Shown here: positions 23,957 through 33,570 of the stretch, piece after piece
How the letters are laid out: each line of letters begins with the position of its first letter
Position numbering within the stretch: position 1 is the stretch's first letter
Assembly: GCA_025449115.1 (NCBI GenBank)
Contig: JAHLKC010000055.1
Span: 124,001-188,000, forward strand
Reading direction: 5' to 3'
DNA from: Chytridium lagenaria
Taxonomy: Eukaryota > Chytridiomycota > Chytridiomycetes > Chytridiales > Chytridiaceae
DNA: 64,000 nucleotides
Made by a program: the position numbers and the translations under genes
The notes under the pieces: generated by a model
Told to the model about the DNA's origin: nothing
Seen by the model: only the letters and a program-made list of their open reading frames with translations
Database searches by the model: none

Positions 23957-25994
23957 ATGGCCGGCCGAAAGTCTGCGACTCAAAGTCCCAATGCACCCTT
24001 CATCAAGAAACGGAGCAACGTAGCAGAGGAAGTGCCCTTGATGAAATTAGCGTCTTCTGCGAGCATCCAGTTGGAGAAGGAGGAAGGAAAGGGACATGGG
24101 AAAAAGGCGACGATGAAGGATGATTTTGGGAATATGGTGTTGTTGGTGTTTTTATGTGAGTTTTTATTGTGAGATGGCGGGAGATGGGTTGTTGATACGG
24201 GGTTCTTCTTTGTAGATACGTTGCAGGGGGTCCCTCTTGGACTTACCTTTGGGGAGTATTCCGTTCCTGTTGAAATCCAAGCTCAGTTTCTCTGATATTG
24301 CGCTCTTCTCTTTATCATCATACCCATACTCTCTCAAGGTAAGCGTTGCGACAGCCAGATTGTGGTAATTAACAATCAAATAGCTGCTTTGGTCCCCGAT
24401 CGTCGACTCCATCTACATCCCCTCCATCGGTCGTCGGAAATCCTGGATTGTCCCTATCCAAGCCATAGCCGGTCTCCTCCTCATCTCCCTTGGTTCAACC
24501 ATGGACGATTTCCTCGCCCGCGATGTTGTCCCCGTGAACCTCCTTGCAGGTCTCTTTACGCTTCTCGTGTTCCTCTGCGCAACGCAAGACATTGCGGTTG
24601 ACGGATGGGCGCTTACGCTTCTCCACGATGACAATAAAGCATACGCAAGCACGTGTCAGACGATTGGGTTGAATTCGGGTTACTTTTTATCGTTTACAGT
24701 TTTTTTGGCGATGAATTCTGCGGAATTTTGTAACAAGTATTTGAGGAGTGTGCCGTTGGAGGAAGGGATGTTGGGATTGGGGAGTTATTTGAGATTTTGG
24801 GGGGTTATGTTTTTGGTGTGTGATGCTTGTTGGTGTTTATTAAAAGGAGGTGAGGAATGTGCTTTTCTGAGAAACGTTTACTGATATCATTCGTTAGATT
24901 GAGGATGAGAATTCTGAAGAGGAGACGAGCAGTGTCTCGGTTGTTTACAAGCACATTGTTCAAGTTTGTCTCATGCCACGTAAGTCACGAACTATCGTAT
25001 ACAATCTGATAGTTCCCCTTTAGACATGAAGATGTTTATCCTCGTTCTTCTTATCGCCAAGATTGGCTTCCAAGCCAACGAATCTGTCACTGGTTTGAAA
25101 CTTCTTGAAAAGGGTTTCCATAAAGAAGACCTTGCTTTGGCGGTAAGGTGTCTTATTTTTGTTAACCCTTCATACTAACGTGTTTGTTGTCGTAGGTTTT
25201 GATTGATTTCCCTTTCCAAATCCTATTTGGTTACTATGCCGCAAAATGGAGCAGTGGAGCCAAGCCTTTAGTACCGGTACGGCAATGACTTCTTGCCATA
25301 GATTTTCATTTTACTGACTATTTTAAAAAGTGGTTATTCGCGTTCTGCGGTCGTCTTGTTTTCGCCTTTTTGTCCATTTTCATCATCTCCAACGTCCCTA
25401 CTGCTGGTATCACAACGTCCTTCTTTGTTCTGGTGATGGCATGTACCGTGTTGAGTTCATTCATGAGGTAATGTCCCAACACCCTTTTTCGTTGCTAACA
25501 AGGTTTACTTCCAGCACGGTTCAGTTTGTGGGATTGGGCAGTTTCTTTACCAAGATCAGTGACCCCCGTATCGGCGGAACATACATGACGCTTGTAAGCC
25601 GCCCCACCCACATCTCAACTTGAAAATACTGACCCACATTTCTGCAGCTGAACACCATCAGCAACCTTGGAGGTACTTGGCCCAAATTCTTTGTCCTCCA
25701 CGCCGTCGACTACTTCACCGACTCAGCCTGTACCATCCCAAACCCCGATCAATCTCCTCTTAAATGTCTTGACGAGCATTCGAAAACGCTTTGCAAGAAC
25801 CTTGCGGGAGTGTGTGAGACTCGTGTTGATGGGTATTACCCTGTGAGCGTGGGGTGTGTGGTGATTGGGTGGTGACATTTTTAGGGTTTATTTACCCGCA
25901 GATGAAAAAGATTGAGGGGTTACCGGAGAGTGCGTGGAAGTTGCCAAAAGAGGAGGAAGGTGTACCATTGAGGAACAAGAAGGAGGATTATTAG
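23957..25994 (+). CDS. acetyl-CoA transporter (SLC33A1/AT-1 family)
   Basis: A major-facilitator-type transporter that moves acetyl-CoA into the ER lumen. The start MAGRKSATQSPNAP precedes a polar N-terminus, after which about 11-12 hydrophobic segments follow across many short introns. Family hallmarks are LQGVPLGLTFGSIPFLL, SYPYSLKLLWSPIVDS, GRRKSWIVPIQ, CATQDIAVDGWALTLL, NSGYFLSFTVFLAMNS, KIGFQANESVTGLKLLEKGF and GGTYMTLLNTISNLGGTWPK. A luminal loop with cysteines (CLDEHSKTLC, GVCETRVDGYYPVSVGC) precedes the last helix. The junction near 25,872 seems to lack one G. It ends RNKKEDY, a basic C-terminal tail. Confidence 0.92.
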
Positions 25995-26111
25995 ATTTTT
26001 TTTATCTGGTTCTTTTTATTTCCTTGGTTTATAATATGTTGTTTCTGTTTGCAGCCCCCTGTTGTTGGCGGGCGTCCTTTTCTTTTTTGACACGTTTTAA
26101 AAGAATGTTCT

Positions 26112-26890
26112 TTATGATGTAACGAGTCGTTTTGGCGATGGGAGTTTGGTGGATGGCGTTGATATCCGTGAAGGTGTTGGAATTTTTCCCCCAACCACGC
26201 GTGTAGGTGATGGTGTTGGTCTTGGTAGCGACATCTCCAAGTCCTTGGCTTGACATTGCGAAGACGGCGGTCTTAACCGCGTCACGCTCACCGGTCTTGC
26301 GAGTCTAGTGGGGGATGTCAACTCTGGCGTTGATTTTGAGGGTGCCGGAAGTTTACACGAACTCCCAGGAATAGAAGTCGATGGAGGTTTAAAGAGTTGG
26401 GAGGTTGATAGCGTCCCAGGTTTACGGAGAAGACTTTGCGAAAGTTTTTGTTTTGTGACGGTTTTTCTGTAGCTCCACCTTTAAATTCGTTTGTGGCCTC
26501 TCAACAAGTTCTGCGACCCCCTCCCTCAACGCTACACACACTCTCCTCATATCGTCTAAATCCGCTAAAACATGTTGATGTCGTTTCTCGACGGCGACCA
26601 CGTACCCCGCGATAACATGCCAGAGGGGTGTTGAGGATGCCGTGTGGATGGTGATGGAATGGGATGGGGAGGTGACGGTGAGGGTTTCGGGAGTAGATGA
26701 GATCGTGGTGATTGGGATGAGGAGTGGGTTGTAGGGAGTGTGATGTGGAGGGTTGCGTTGGGGAGGAGGGAGATGGGGAGAGGAGTTGTGGGGAGGGTGG
26801 GGTAGAGTTGAGGCAGGTAAAGAGGCCTGTGAGGAGGGTCGGAGGGTCCTCCATGATCAATGCTGCGGACAATGAGGATTGTTATTGTTA
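26112..26890 (-). CDS. hypothetical protein with Ser/Pro-rich basic tail, frame-broken
   Basis: Three neighbouring minus-strand frames read like one protein. A beta-rich N-terminal part (SLLPNATLHITLPTT, then PETLTVTSPSHSITIHTASS, PLWHVIAGYVVAVEKR) leads into a helical segment (HVLADLDDMRRVCVALREGV, AELVERPQTNLKVELQKNR). A basic Ser/Thr/Pro-rich tail follows and ends PSPKRLVTS. At least two one-base shifts are needed, near 26,735 and 26,435. The family is not recognised; the fold order could be a domain with a coiled coil and a disordered tail. Confidence 0.35.
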
Positions 26891-27339
26891 CAGAAGGCGG
26901 TGGATGGCAGCAAAGAAGGTCGCCAGTGTCTGGATGGAGGCGAGGGTTGTTGAGGATCTTTGGTGTTTTTTTTTTTTTGACAGGTGCTCGCCGGACGGAC
27001 GGGCATCTTTAGAATCTGTCCGTCTACATAGAAAGTGAACCCCTTCCATGAAAACAAGCGCTTGGGTGAAGATAATAACAAAGAAGAGATGGAATATACG
27101 ACGAAGACGGATATCCACTTTTAATTCTTGAATAGCTTGGAGGAACAGGAGGATAAATGAAAAAAGTCGTTGAGAGAACGAGAAAGAACAGAAAAGTCTG
27201 GCCAAAAAACCACCAGTTGTAAACAGAAAGTAATCCATCCCCTTCCCCCCAAAAAAAGCACGTCTCATCATGCCACTCAAAAAAACATTAAATAGCCCCG
27301 TCAGTCGCATCAGGAAACAAAAAAGGCGCTTTCAATATT
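26891..27339. other. intergenic, no gene recognised
   Basis: A/T-rich with poly-T/poly-A tracts (about 26,970 and 27,253). The 3' side probably contains the 3' untranslated region of the FUN14 gene. Confidence 0.3.
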
Positions 27340-28048
27340 TTAACCATACCTAAACCCAACCAAAAAGGCAGCCGCAAACCCTCCCGCCGATGGCAGATCC
27401 ATCGTCAAATTATGAATCAATCTCATAGCCCCAATCTTCACATCATTATGCGTAAACTTCCCATCTTTATCCAAATCCACTTCTCCGACCACCAACTTTT
27501 CGATACGCGGCCAGTTGATTTTGATAATGTCGGCGTGGGCGAGTGCTTGAAGGGACATGAAACTGACGCCAAGGACGATAGCGCCGCTATATTCTCCGTT
27601 AGTAAAACAAGAAAAACCAAGCGGGCGTTACGTTTTAGTGATCTTTTTTGCGGCGAAACCAGCGGCGCCACCAAAGACGGTTGCCTGAAAGGAGGAAGGA
27701 CGTCAGTTGGGGAGATGGGGATGGGAAAATACCATTGAGATTTCACCAAGACCGGCGGGGCTGTTGTCGAATTTAGGGGTGAGGCCAGTTTGGAGGGAGG
27801 AGACCTCTTTTGCGAGGGAGTCGGCGAGTTCAGTGAGATTGGTCTTGTCAGGGGCTGTGTGTGGAAGGACAGCGTTGAAAAAGGTGTTTAAGGGGTGAGT
27901 GGTATGATCAATAACAGGGAGGGGAAGGGGGAGAGGACGGAGGGTGGGGATGAGAGAGGGGCTTGTTAAGGTGTGTTGGACATCATAGGAGTAGGATGGG
28001 ATCGAGGAAGGGGCAGAAGTGATGACGGAGGCACTACTTACCAGGCAT
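27340..28048 (-). CDS. FUN14-domain mitochondrial outer-membrane protein
   Basis: A FUNDC1-like protein; members act as mitophagy receptors and at ER-mitochondria contacts. Exons give PAGLGEISM, ATVFGGAAGFAAKKITK, AIVLGVSFMSLQALAHADII and VDLDKDGKFTHNDVKIGAMR, ending AGGFAAAFLVGFRYG. The Gly/Ala-rich hairpin membrane segments and the final GF-YG are typical. The best start is an ATG at 28,048 followed by an intron (donor GTAAGT) to an acceptor before APDKTNLTELADSLAKEV. Reading straight through gives a Ser/Pro-rich N-terminus from a non-ATG start, which is less likely. No LC3-interacting motif was identified. Confidence 0.82.
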
Positions 28049-28109
28049 GATGGAAGCAATAGAAGATTTCTTTACTGAAAATTGAAATCTGGGTGACCCT
28101 GAAGCAGAG

Positions 28110-29118
28110 GAGGGACGTCATTCGTTTCACAACAAAGGGCTCCACGGTCGTTCGATGTCTCGTCCAGCACCTATCGACGGAAATCACGATAGGTGAAAAT
28201 GTGAAGGATCGCATTAAAGTGTCGAAATGTGTGTTGAGCCAGGGGGCGAAAGCGCGTTTTTAGGTAATTTAAATATATATTGTATCTAAATATTTAGCGT
28301 AAGGCCACACTTTTTATAAATCTGGTTTAGGGGTTACGCTTATTTTTACTCTGGTCTACGGTGCTTTTTTCTGTTTATAACCTCTTCGGGTATTCAATTG
28401 CGAAGTAATCTACAGCGAGTTCTCCACGTTTTCTCCTTCATCATCGATAGTTACGAAGTTAATCGTTTCAAACGACAGAGTTTTAAGGTAAGAGTTTTTA
28501 AGTATCTACGATGTCTTTGTTTTCCGTGATCTACTTCAGTCGTTTCTGGTTCTGTTTTTTTATATGCAATATCAATGTTTGTCTAGAACCCATCGTTTAC
28601 CTTTTCATGGGACCCTCATATGGCTCTTTACGGTACACCCCCACCACCATCAAGTGATGTCTCGCATCAATTGTTGACCGCTCAGCCTTCACATCATCGC
28701 TGATTATACTCGCTGGGACGTTTACGGAGCCTTCTTGATTCTGTCTCTATCCGTTGAAGTCTCTCGATCTGTTCAGGGTTGGATTGCAGCGGGTGGACAC
28801 AAGTTTGAAGAGATCGTTCATGGGAGATGCGGCGTCGGGCTATCGTACATCGAGTCTCATAGGATGGTAACGTTTTCCCCATCACATCGTCGACGAAACC
28901 CTCTGATTCCACTCTTCATTTTGCTCATGACCTAATTAATAAAAAACGACTTTGTGTTTACGTATTTATTTTTGTCCTTTTTTTTCATCTCCCGCACACA
29001 CACATATACCATCCCCCACACCTCACACAGCACAGCACAGCACTCAAACAACCATCAACGACCACCCATAAATACGATTAAACCAGCTTTATCTAATCAC
29101 GGGCGCGCCACCTCCAAT
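28110..29118 (+). repeat. dispersed repeat copy B (inverted partner of 19.45-20.44 kb)
   Basis: The plus strand matches the minus strand of copy A. Its 5' end still resembles the 3' coding end of the unknown gene next to copy A: RCLVQHLSTEITIGENVKDR here against SLLIRHLLTDNQVLLNVLRD there. It is therefore a truncated duplicate. The minus-strand frame at 28,694-28,912 (GKTLPSYETRCTIARRRISH to RLRKRPSEYNQR) is open in both copies, with an in-frame 9-base (three-codon) length difference. Both copies end in GGCGCGCC. The orientation and about 8.7 kb spacing frame KRI1, the transporter and FUN14. Confidence 0.75.
28168..28195. other. perfect 9-bp inverted repeat (hairpin)
   Basis: CACCTATCG and CGATAGGTG are perfectly complementary arms around a 10-base loop, about 120 bases upstream of the FUN14 start codon and inside repeat copy B. 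Copy A has lost the symmetry. It could be a binding site or chance. Confidence 0.4.
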
Positions 29119-29790
29119 CACAGGGAATTTGATGAAATAGGAGTACCTGTAAATCCTTTGAAGGGGAATGCGGAGGAAACAACTCAACAATGATAGCCAT
29201 GCAGCGCTTTCTCTAAAGAGCGGCTATGGAGCGTGAAGTTGGTGAAGTGTGAGGTCTGGGGGGGAAACATGTTCTGCGGATGCAGCTGAGGAGTCACGCA
29301 AAAAGTGATTACGGGGTGAGGTGTGAAGTTGAAATCAGTGAACATGGTATGCGGATACCGATACGTACTTTCGTTTTACGTTGAGGAATCACGTTAGTCT
29401 CTGTCTCAGGCCTTATCCCATGTTCACTTGTTCACTTAATATGGTGGACCCTGAACACCCCCAGGAATTCCGACCTAAATGAGATACCCGAACGGTGAAC
29501 GAGTACGGCCCGATCCAGAGCCTTTTGACCTTCCAAGAGGAACTGAGGCTTGTAGTGATTCTTGTGAAGTCTGCCGCTGTTATCCTTTGCCTGCCAGATC
29601 GATGAGGTCAGCTGGAGAATAATAAAGGTAGTAAGCTTTGTTCACCCTTGTTGTTCTTTCCTTGCTTTTCCTTTCTTTTCACGTTTGCTTTCTATTTCAA
29701 TGACGCTTCGCTATCCACATGGTAACAAGCAGTGGTGGTGAGGTGGAAGGTGTCTATTCTGGAAAGTTGCGAATGAGTTTGGGTTGTGAG
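29119..29790. other. intergenic between repeat B and the satellite
   Basis: No firm gene. The only protein-like piece is the small Cys-cluster frame at 29,479-29,622. Confidence 0.3.
29479..29622 (+). CDS. possible 47-residue Cys-cluster microprotein
   Basis: ATG MRYPNGERVRPDPEPFDLPR is followed by a compact ACSDSCEVCRCYP cluster and a stop, 47 codons. Four cysteines within ten residues would suit metal binding, but nothing else supports the frame and it lies in a repeat-rich area. Confidence 0.15.
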   Translation: MRYPNGERVRPDPEPFDLPRGTEACSDSCEVCRCYPLPARSMRSAGE

Positions 29791-29799
29791 GTGTGAGGA

Positions 29800-31150
29800 G
29801 ATATACCTTTTGTTCATGCGGATGGTGCTGGTGGCGTTCGGGCACGGCGATACATGAATTTGGGTTAGTGAGATTGGATCGGCATGTATGCAATGAGGAT
29901 GACGAGAAGAAGTTCGAAGGAGTAGGATTAGGAAGGAGAAGGACAGGGAACACAGACAGTACGATAAGGAAGGGGTATGGAATGGCCATTGCGAGAGAAA
30001 GTCGAGGTTGCATTGATCTGATGAGAGTGGACGGGCAAGGTGCGACAAAGGCACAGAGGAGGAGTAATAGAAGCTGGAGGGTAGGAGTAGGAACGGGAAG
30101 TGGGCAGGAAAACGACGGATAGTATGATAGGAAGAGGGATGTAACCCAGTATGAGAAGAAGGGTCTCACATATGAGAGTGAACGGCAATAGTGCGACGAA
30201 TACAAAGGAGGGAGAACGGAGTAGAGGGAGTAGGAGTAGGAAGGAGAATGGGTTGGACGAAGTAACTGGAGTAAGAAAGAGAAGACGGATGGACCTTAGT
30301 ATAAGCTGGACGACCTTGCATGGATTGGTGATAGTGGACGGGGGTGATGGAACGAAGGCGAGTAGGTAGGAGGTCCAAGGACGAGGAGGCGAAGTCGGAG
30401 GGAGTAGGAGTAGGAAGTAGAGGGGTAGGACGTACGAAGAGGAAGAGTCGAAAAGGAAGACGGATGGCCCATAGTATGAGCCGGACGAGCGTGCATTAAT
30501 TGGAATAGTGGACGGGGCTGGTGCAATGAAGGCGAGTATAGGTAAGAGGTCCAAGGACGAGAAGCCTAGTCGGAGGGAGTAGGCGTAGAAAGGAAAAGGG
30601 TTAGAAAAGGACGGAGAGTACGAAAAGAAGACGGATGGACCCTATTATAGGCTGGACGAGATGCATGGATTGGTGAGAGTGGATGGGGGTGGTGCAACGA
30701 AGGCGAGTAGGTTAGAAGTAAAGGACGAAGAGGAGACGTCGGAGGGAGTAGGAGAAGGAAGGAAAAGGGTTAGACGAGACAGAGAGTATGAAAGCGAAGA
30801 CGGATGGACCTTAGTATGAGCCGGACGAGCTTGCATGGATTGGTGAAAGTGGTCGGGGTTGCTACAATTACGAAGGCGAGTAGTTAGTTTTAGGGACGAG
30901 GAGAAGAAGACGGGAGGAGTAAAGTAAGAAGAAGATAGGTTAGAAAAGGACGGAGAGTACGAAAGAAGACGGATGGAATTGAGTACGAGGATGACGGTTG
31001 CATGATTCAGTGAGAGTTGTCGGTGCGACGAAGGCCGAAAGAGAAGGATAGGGTAGAGGGAGTTAGAAGGAGGTAACGAAAGGTTGGAAAGGAACGGGAA
31101 AGGGGGCCAGAACGATAGAGGATGGATTTTGAGGGTGGGAGGTGGATGGC
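29800..31150. repeat. degenerate tandem repeat, period about 170 bp
   Basis: At least seven diverged units follow each other on the plus strand. A unit runs roughly: AGAAGACGGATGGACC, TAGTATGAGC, GGACGAGCTTGCATGGATTG, GTGAGAGTGGACGGG, GTGCAACGAAGGCGAGTAGG, AGGTCCAAGGACGAG, then GGAGGGAGTAGGAGTAGGAA. The ACGGATGG landmark recurs near 30,285, 30,455, 30,629, 30,798 and 30,968, a spacing of about 170. The plus strand is strongly purine-rich. Overlapping open frames on both strands here follow the repeat and are not genes. Confidence 0.85.
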
Positions 31151-31199
31151 AGGTGTGCGGATCAGCCTTTGTTGGATGGCAATGGGTTTGTCCGAACTG

Positions 31200-32220
31200 C
31201 ACTAGCCTACCTTAAGCATCTCCCGTTAAGTAGCGTAATCCGTCGACGACGGCTCTTTTCGTCCTAACCCATCCACCATCATCCATTCTACCCTTAGATG
31301 ATCATTGATGGTCCATGCATCATGGCCTGATTGTTTGTGAAGTGCATTCCTTGAGCTCTCTTCGTTTTTACCACTCTTTCTCCTTTCTTTAAACCCCGTT
31401 CCTCTTATACGACCGCCCTCTCTTCACTATATAACTATACAATATTTTTACATGAAAACGTAGCTCTGATCTGCAGCAATCTTTTTTATTAAGTATGTCT
31501 ATTATTCAAGATTCTTTATCCAACACTTGCTCTGGATCCATCACTCTCCATGTCCTCGCAAGAGTCCGTCTCGTCGCATGCGGTTTAATGAAGTCCAAAA
31601 TCAAGTTTTCCAATTAGTAGAAATAAATGTAACGTTACACAAAATGAAGTTCAAACCCCGCTCCTCTATATCGGAATATTTCAAAAACTGCGAAATGCAC
31701 CAAAAGTATAAATAGCCCCGTCTCCTCCCCTTTAATTTCCTTTTCTTCACCTAACCCGTGCCTTCCTTATTGCCCCCTCAACCCTACCATCCAACAATCA
31801 GAGCGATCATTGTTGAACTCCTCTCATTCTCTATCATTTTGTTATTATTGTTATTCTTCATTCCCCATAAAAATCCTTTAAAAAACCCCCAAAAAATATT
31901 TTGATTTTATTTTCTTTTTTTTTACTTTATTTTTCCTTTTGCTCTTTTCTATTTCTAGGACCTCTGCAGATACTTAACGACGACCATTTTGCGCTAAGTG
32001 TTCTTTACCTTCCCCCATCACATCCTACCCTCTCTCAACCCTCTCTCAACCCTTACATTCCTCCACTCTTCTTTATTTAGTTGTTTCTTCCAAAATGTTC
32101 CTTTCTCTTGTAACACAGAGCAGCTTTGTGTTACTCTTTGCCTTCTTTATGCTTTTGCTTGGTGTTCCCATTGCCATGCTTCATGTTGTTTCCCAAAGGA
32201 AATGACCAAGATGCTGATGG
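31200..32220. promoter_or_regulatory. upstream region and pyrimidine-rich leader
   Basis: No gene recognised in 31,200-31,700. From about 31,720 to 32,090 the plus strand is CT/T-rich, as in many fungal promoters and leaders. A short hydrophobic frame (MFLSLVTQSSFVLLFAFF, about 32,095) precedes the next gene in another frame. It could be an upstream exon or an upstream ORF. Confidence 0.3.
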
Positions 32221-33570
32221 ATGGTTACTATGAGGGCGATGATGGGCCGGGTCTCATTGCTTCTCCTTATCCTTATTGGCGGAGCCAATTCTTGTTTTAC
32301 CTGGCGGAACGCTGGGATTGTTTTATCCGCTGGTTTGTTGTTGGATCCCCTTTACCTTTATGATCGTCATCTCTGGGTAGTCATGTCCAAGCACCTCATC
32401 CTTTCGGTAATGCTGAGGGATGAGGTGAAGGTTGATTACTGGGTGAATGAGTATAAAGGATGGGACCATGCGGAGGATTTGGATGAGGATCCCTTTGTGA
32501 TGACCTGGCGAAGCCCGGTTGTATTGGTTTTGGATAGGACAATGACGCTGTTGTTTTTGCGTCCTCTGTTTTCCGTATCCCCTGACCACGCCTTCTACTT
32601 TGCTAAAATGATTTTGTTTTCTTTTGAACATCAACAGGAAGACGATATCCCTCAAGTCGTTCAACCAAGACCTCCGCCACCAAGACCACCAAGACCCCCT
32701 CCATCACCACCTAGGCCAAGATGGAGGGAAGAGGAAATCGCTTGGGAGCCTCCTCCGCTCCCTCGCGTGTATACTAACAATTTTCTTATGCCTTCAACAC
32801 AGGATTTGGACGCGGCAAGACGTCAGAAGGAGGACCCAGGAATGAGAGAGCCTGGAATGATGGAGCCCAGGAACACTGATCGAGGAATGATGGAGCACCA
32901 CTGGAACAGGGGTCAAGGAATGATGGAGCACCACTGGAACATGGGTCAAGCAATGATGGAGCACTACGGGAACACGGGCCAAGGAATGATGGAGCACGGA
33001 ATGATGGAGCAATGGAACTCTGAGAACGGAATGATGGAGCAATGGAGCTCTGAGCACGGAATGATGGAGCACTGGGACTCTGAGCACGGAATGATGGAGC
33101 AATGGAACTCTGAGCACGGAATGACGGAGCACTGGAACGGAATGACGAATCCGGATATGATGGAACTCTGGACGGATGAACAGGAGGAAATGATGGAGCA
33201 TGTCGACGGGATGGATGTCGACATTGGACCTCTCATCGAGCCCTTTTCCAACCTTGCCGCTGCTGGACTCTGGACATCTGGAATTGAACTCGACGAAAAC
33301 CCTAGGAATGATGGACTCTCACCCCCTCCCGCCACCTTTGACATTCCCTCTCCTAGCCGCCTTACTCCTGTTTGCACTCCTCCTCGTCATATCTCCTTCA
33401 GCCCTCCCTCCCCTAACCCCTTCATTTCCCGTCCGGCTGCCTCCTCCAACCCCTTCTACACTCCTCCCATCACTCCTCACATCTCTGTCCGCTCTCCTCT
33501 CACTTCCGTAGATAAACCTGTAATGCGTAACCTCCTTGCCGACTTCCTTGCTGACGATGATGACGGTTAG
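32221..33570 (+). CDS. Met/His/Trp-rich GMMEHW-repeat protein
   Basis: A 449-codon open frame. The N-terminus is hydrophobic (RVSLLLLILIGGANS, then IVLSAGLLLDPLYLY), consistent with a signal or membrane anchor. A Pro/Arg-rich segment (RPPPPRPPRPPP) follows. From about 32,840 to 33,210 there are roughly eleven tandem units of 5-11 residues, such as GMMEHHWNRGQ and GMMEQWNSEH. A Pro/Ser-rich C-terminus ends ADFLADDDDG. Two in-frame stretches look like introns: 32,574-32,636 (GTATCC...CAACAG, 63 bases) and 32,768-32,803 (GTGTATACTAAC...ACACAG, 36 bases, with a CTAAC branch site). The real protein may be about 33 residues shorter. Family unknown. Confidence 0.6.
   Translation: MVTMRAMMGRVSLLLLILIGGANSCFTWRNAGIVLSAGLLLDPLYLYDRHLWVVMSKHLILSVMLRDEVKVDYWVNEYKGWDHAEDLDEDPFVMTWRSPVVLVLDRTMTLLFLRPLFSVSPDHAFYFAKMILFSFEHQQEDDIPQVVQPRPPPPRPPRPPPSPPRPRWREEEIAWEPPPLPRVYTNNFLMPSTQDLDAARRQKEDPGMREPGMMEPRNTDRGMMEHHWNRGQGMMEHHWNMGQAMMEHYGNTGQGMMEHGMMEQWNSENGMMEQWSSEHGMMEHWDSEHGMMEQWNSEHGMTEHWNGMTNPDMMELWTDEQEEMMEHVDGMDVDIGPLIEPFSNLAAAGLWTSGIELDENPRNDGLSPPPATFDIPSPSRLTPVCTPPRHISFSPPSPNPFISRPAASSNPFYTPPITPHISVRSPLTSVDKPVMRNLLADFLADDDDG

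Noticed and set aside
29692..31202. Long overlapping open frames on both strands in 29.7-31.2 kb, up to 208 codons
   Set aside because: They follow the purine-rich tandem repeat of about 170 bp, have low-complexity Ser/Leu/Pro composition and no introns, starts or family match.
32794..33377. Minus-strand frames with repeated LLHHSVLRVP peptides
   Set aside because: These are the reverse-strand shadow of the GMMEHW repeat array in the plus-strand gene.
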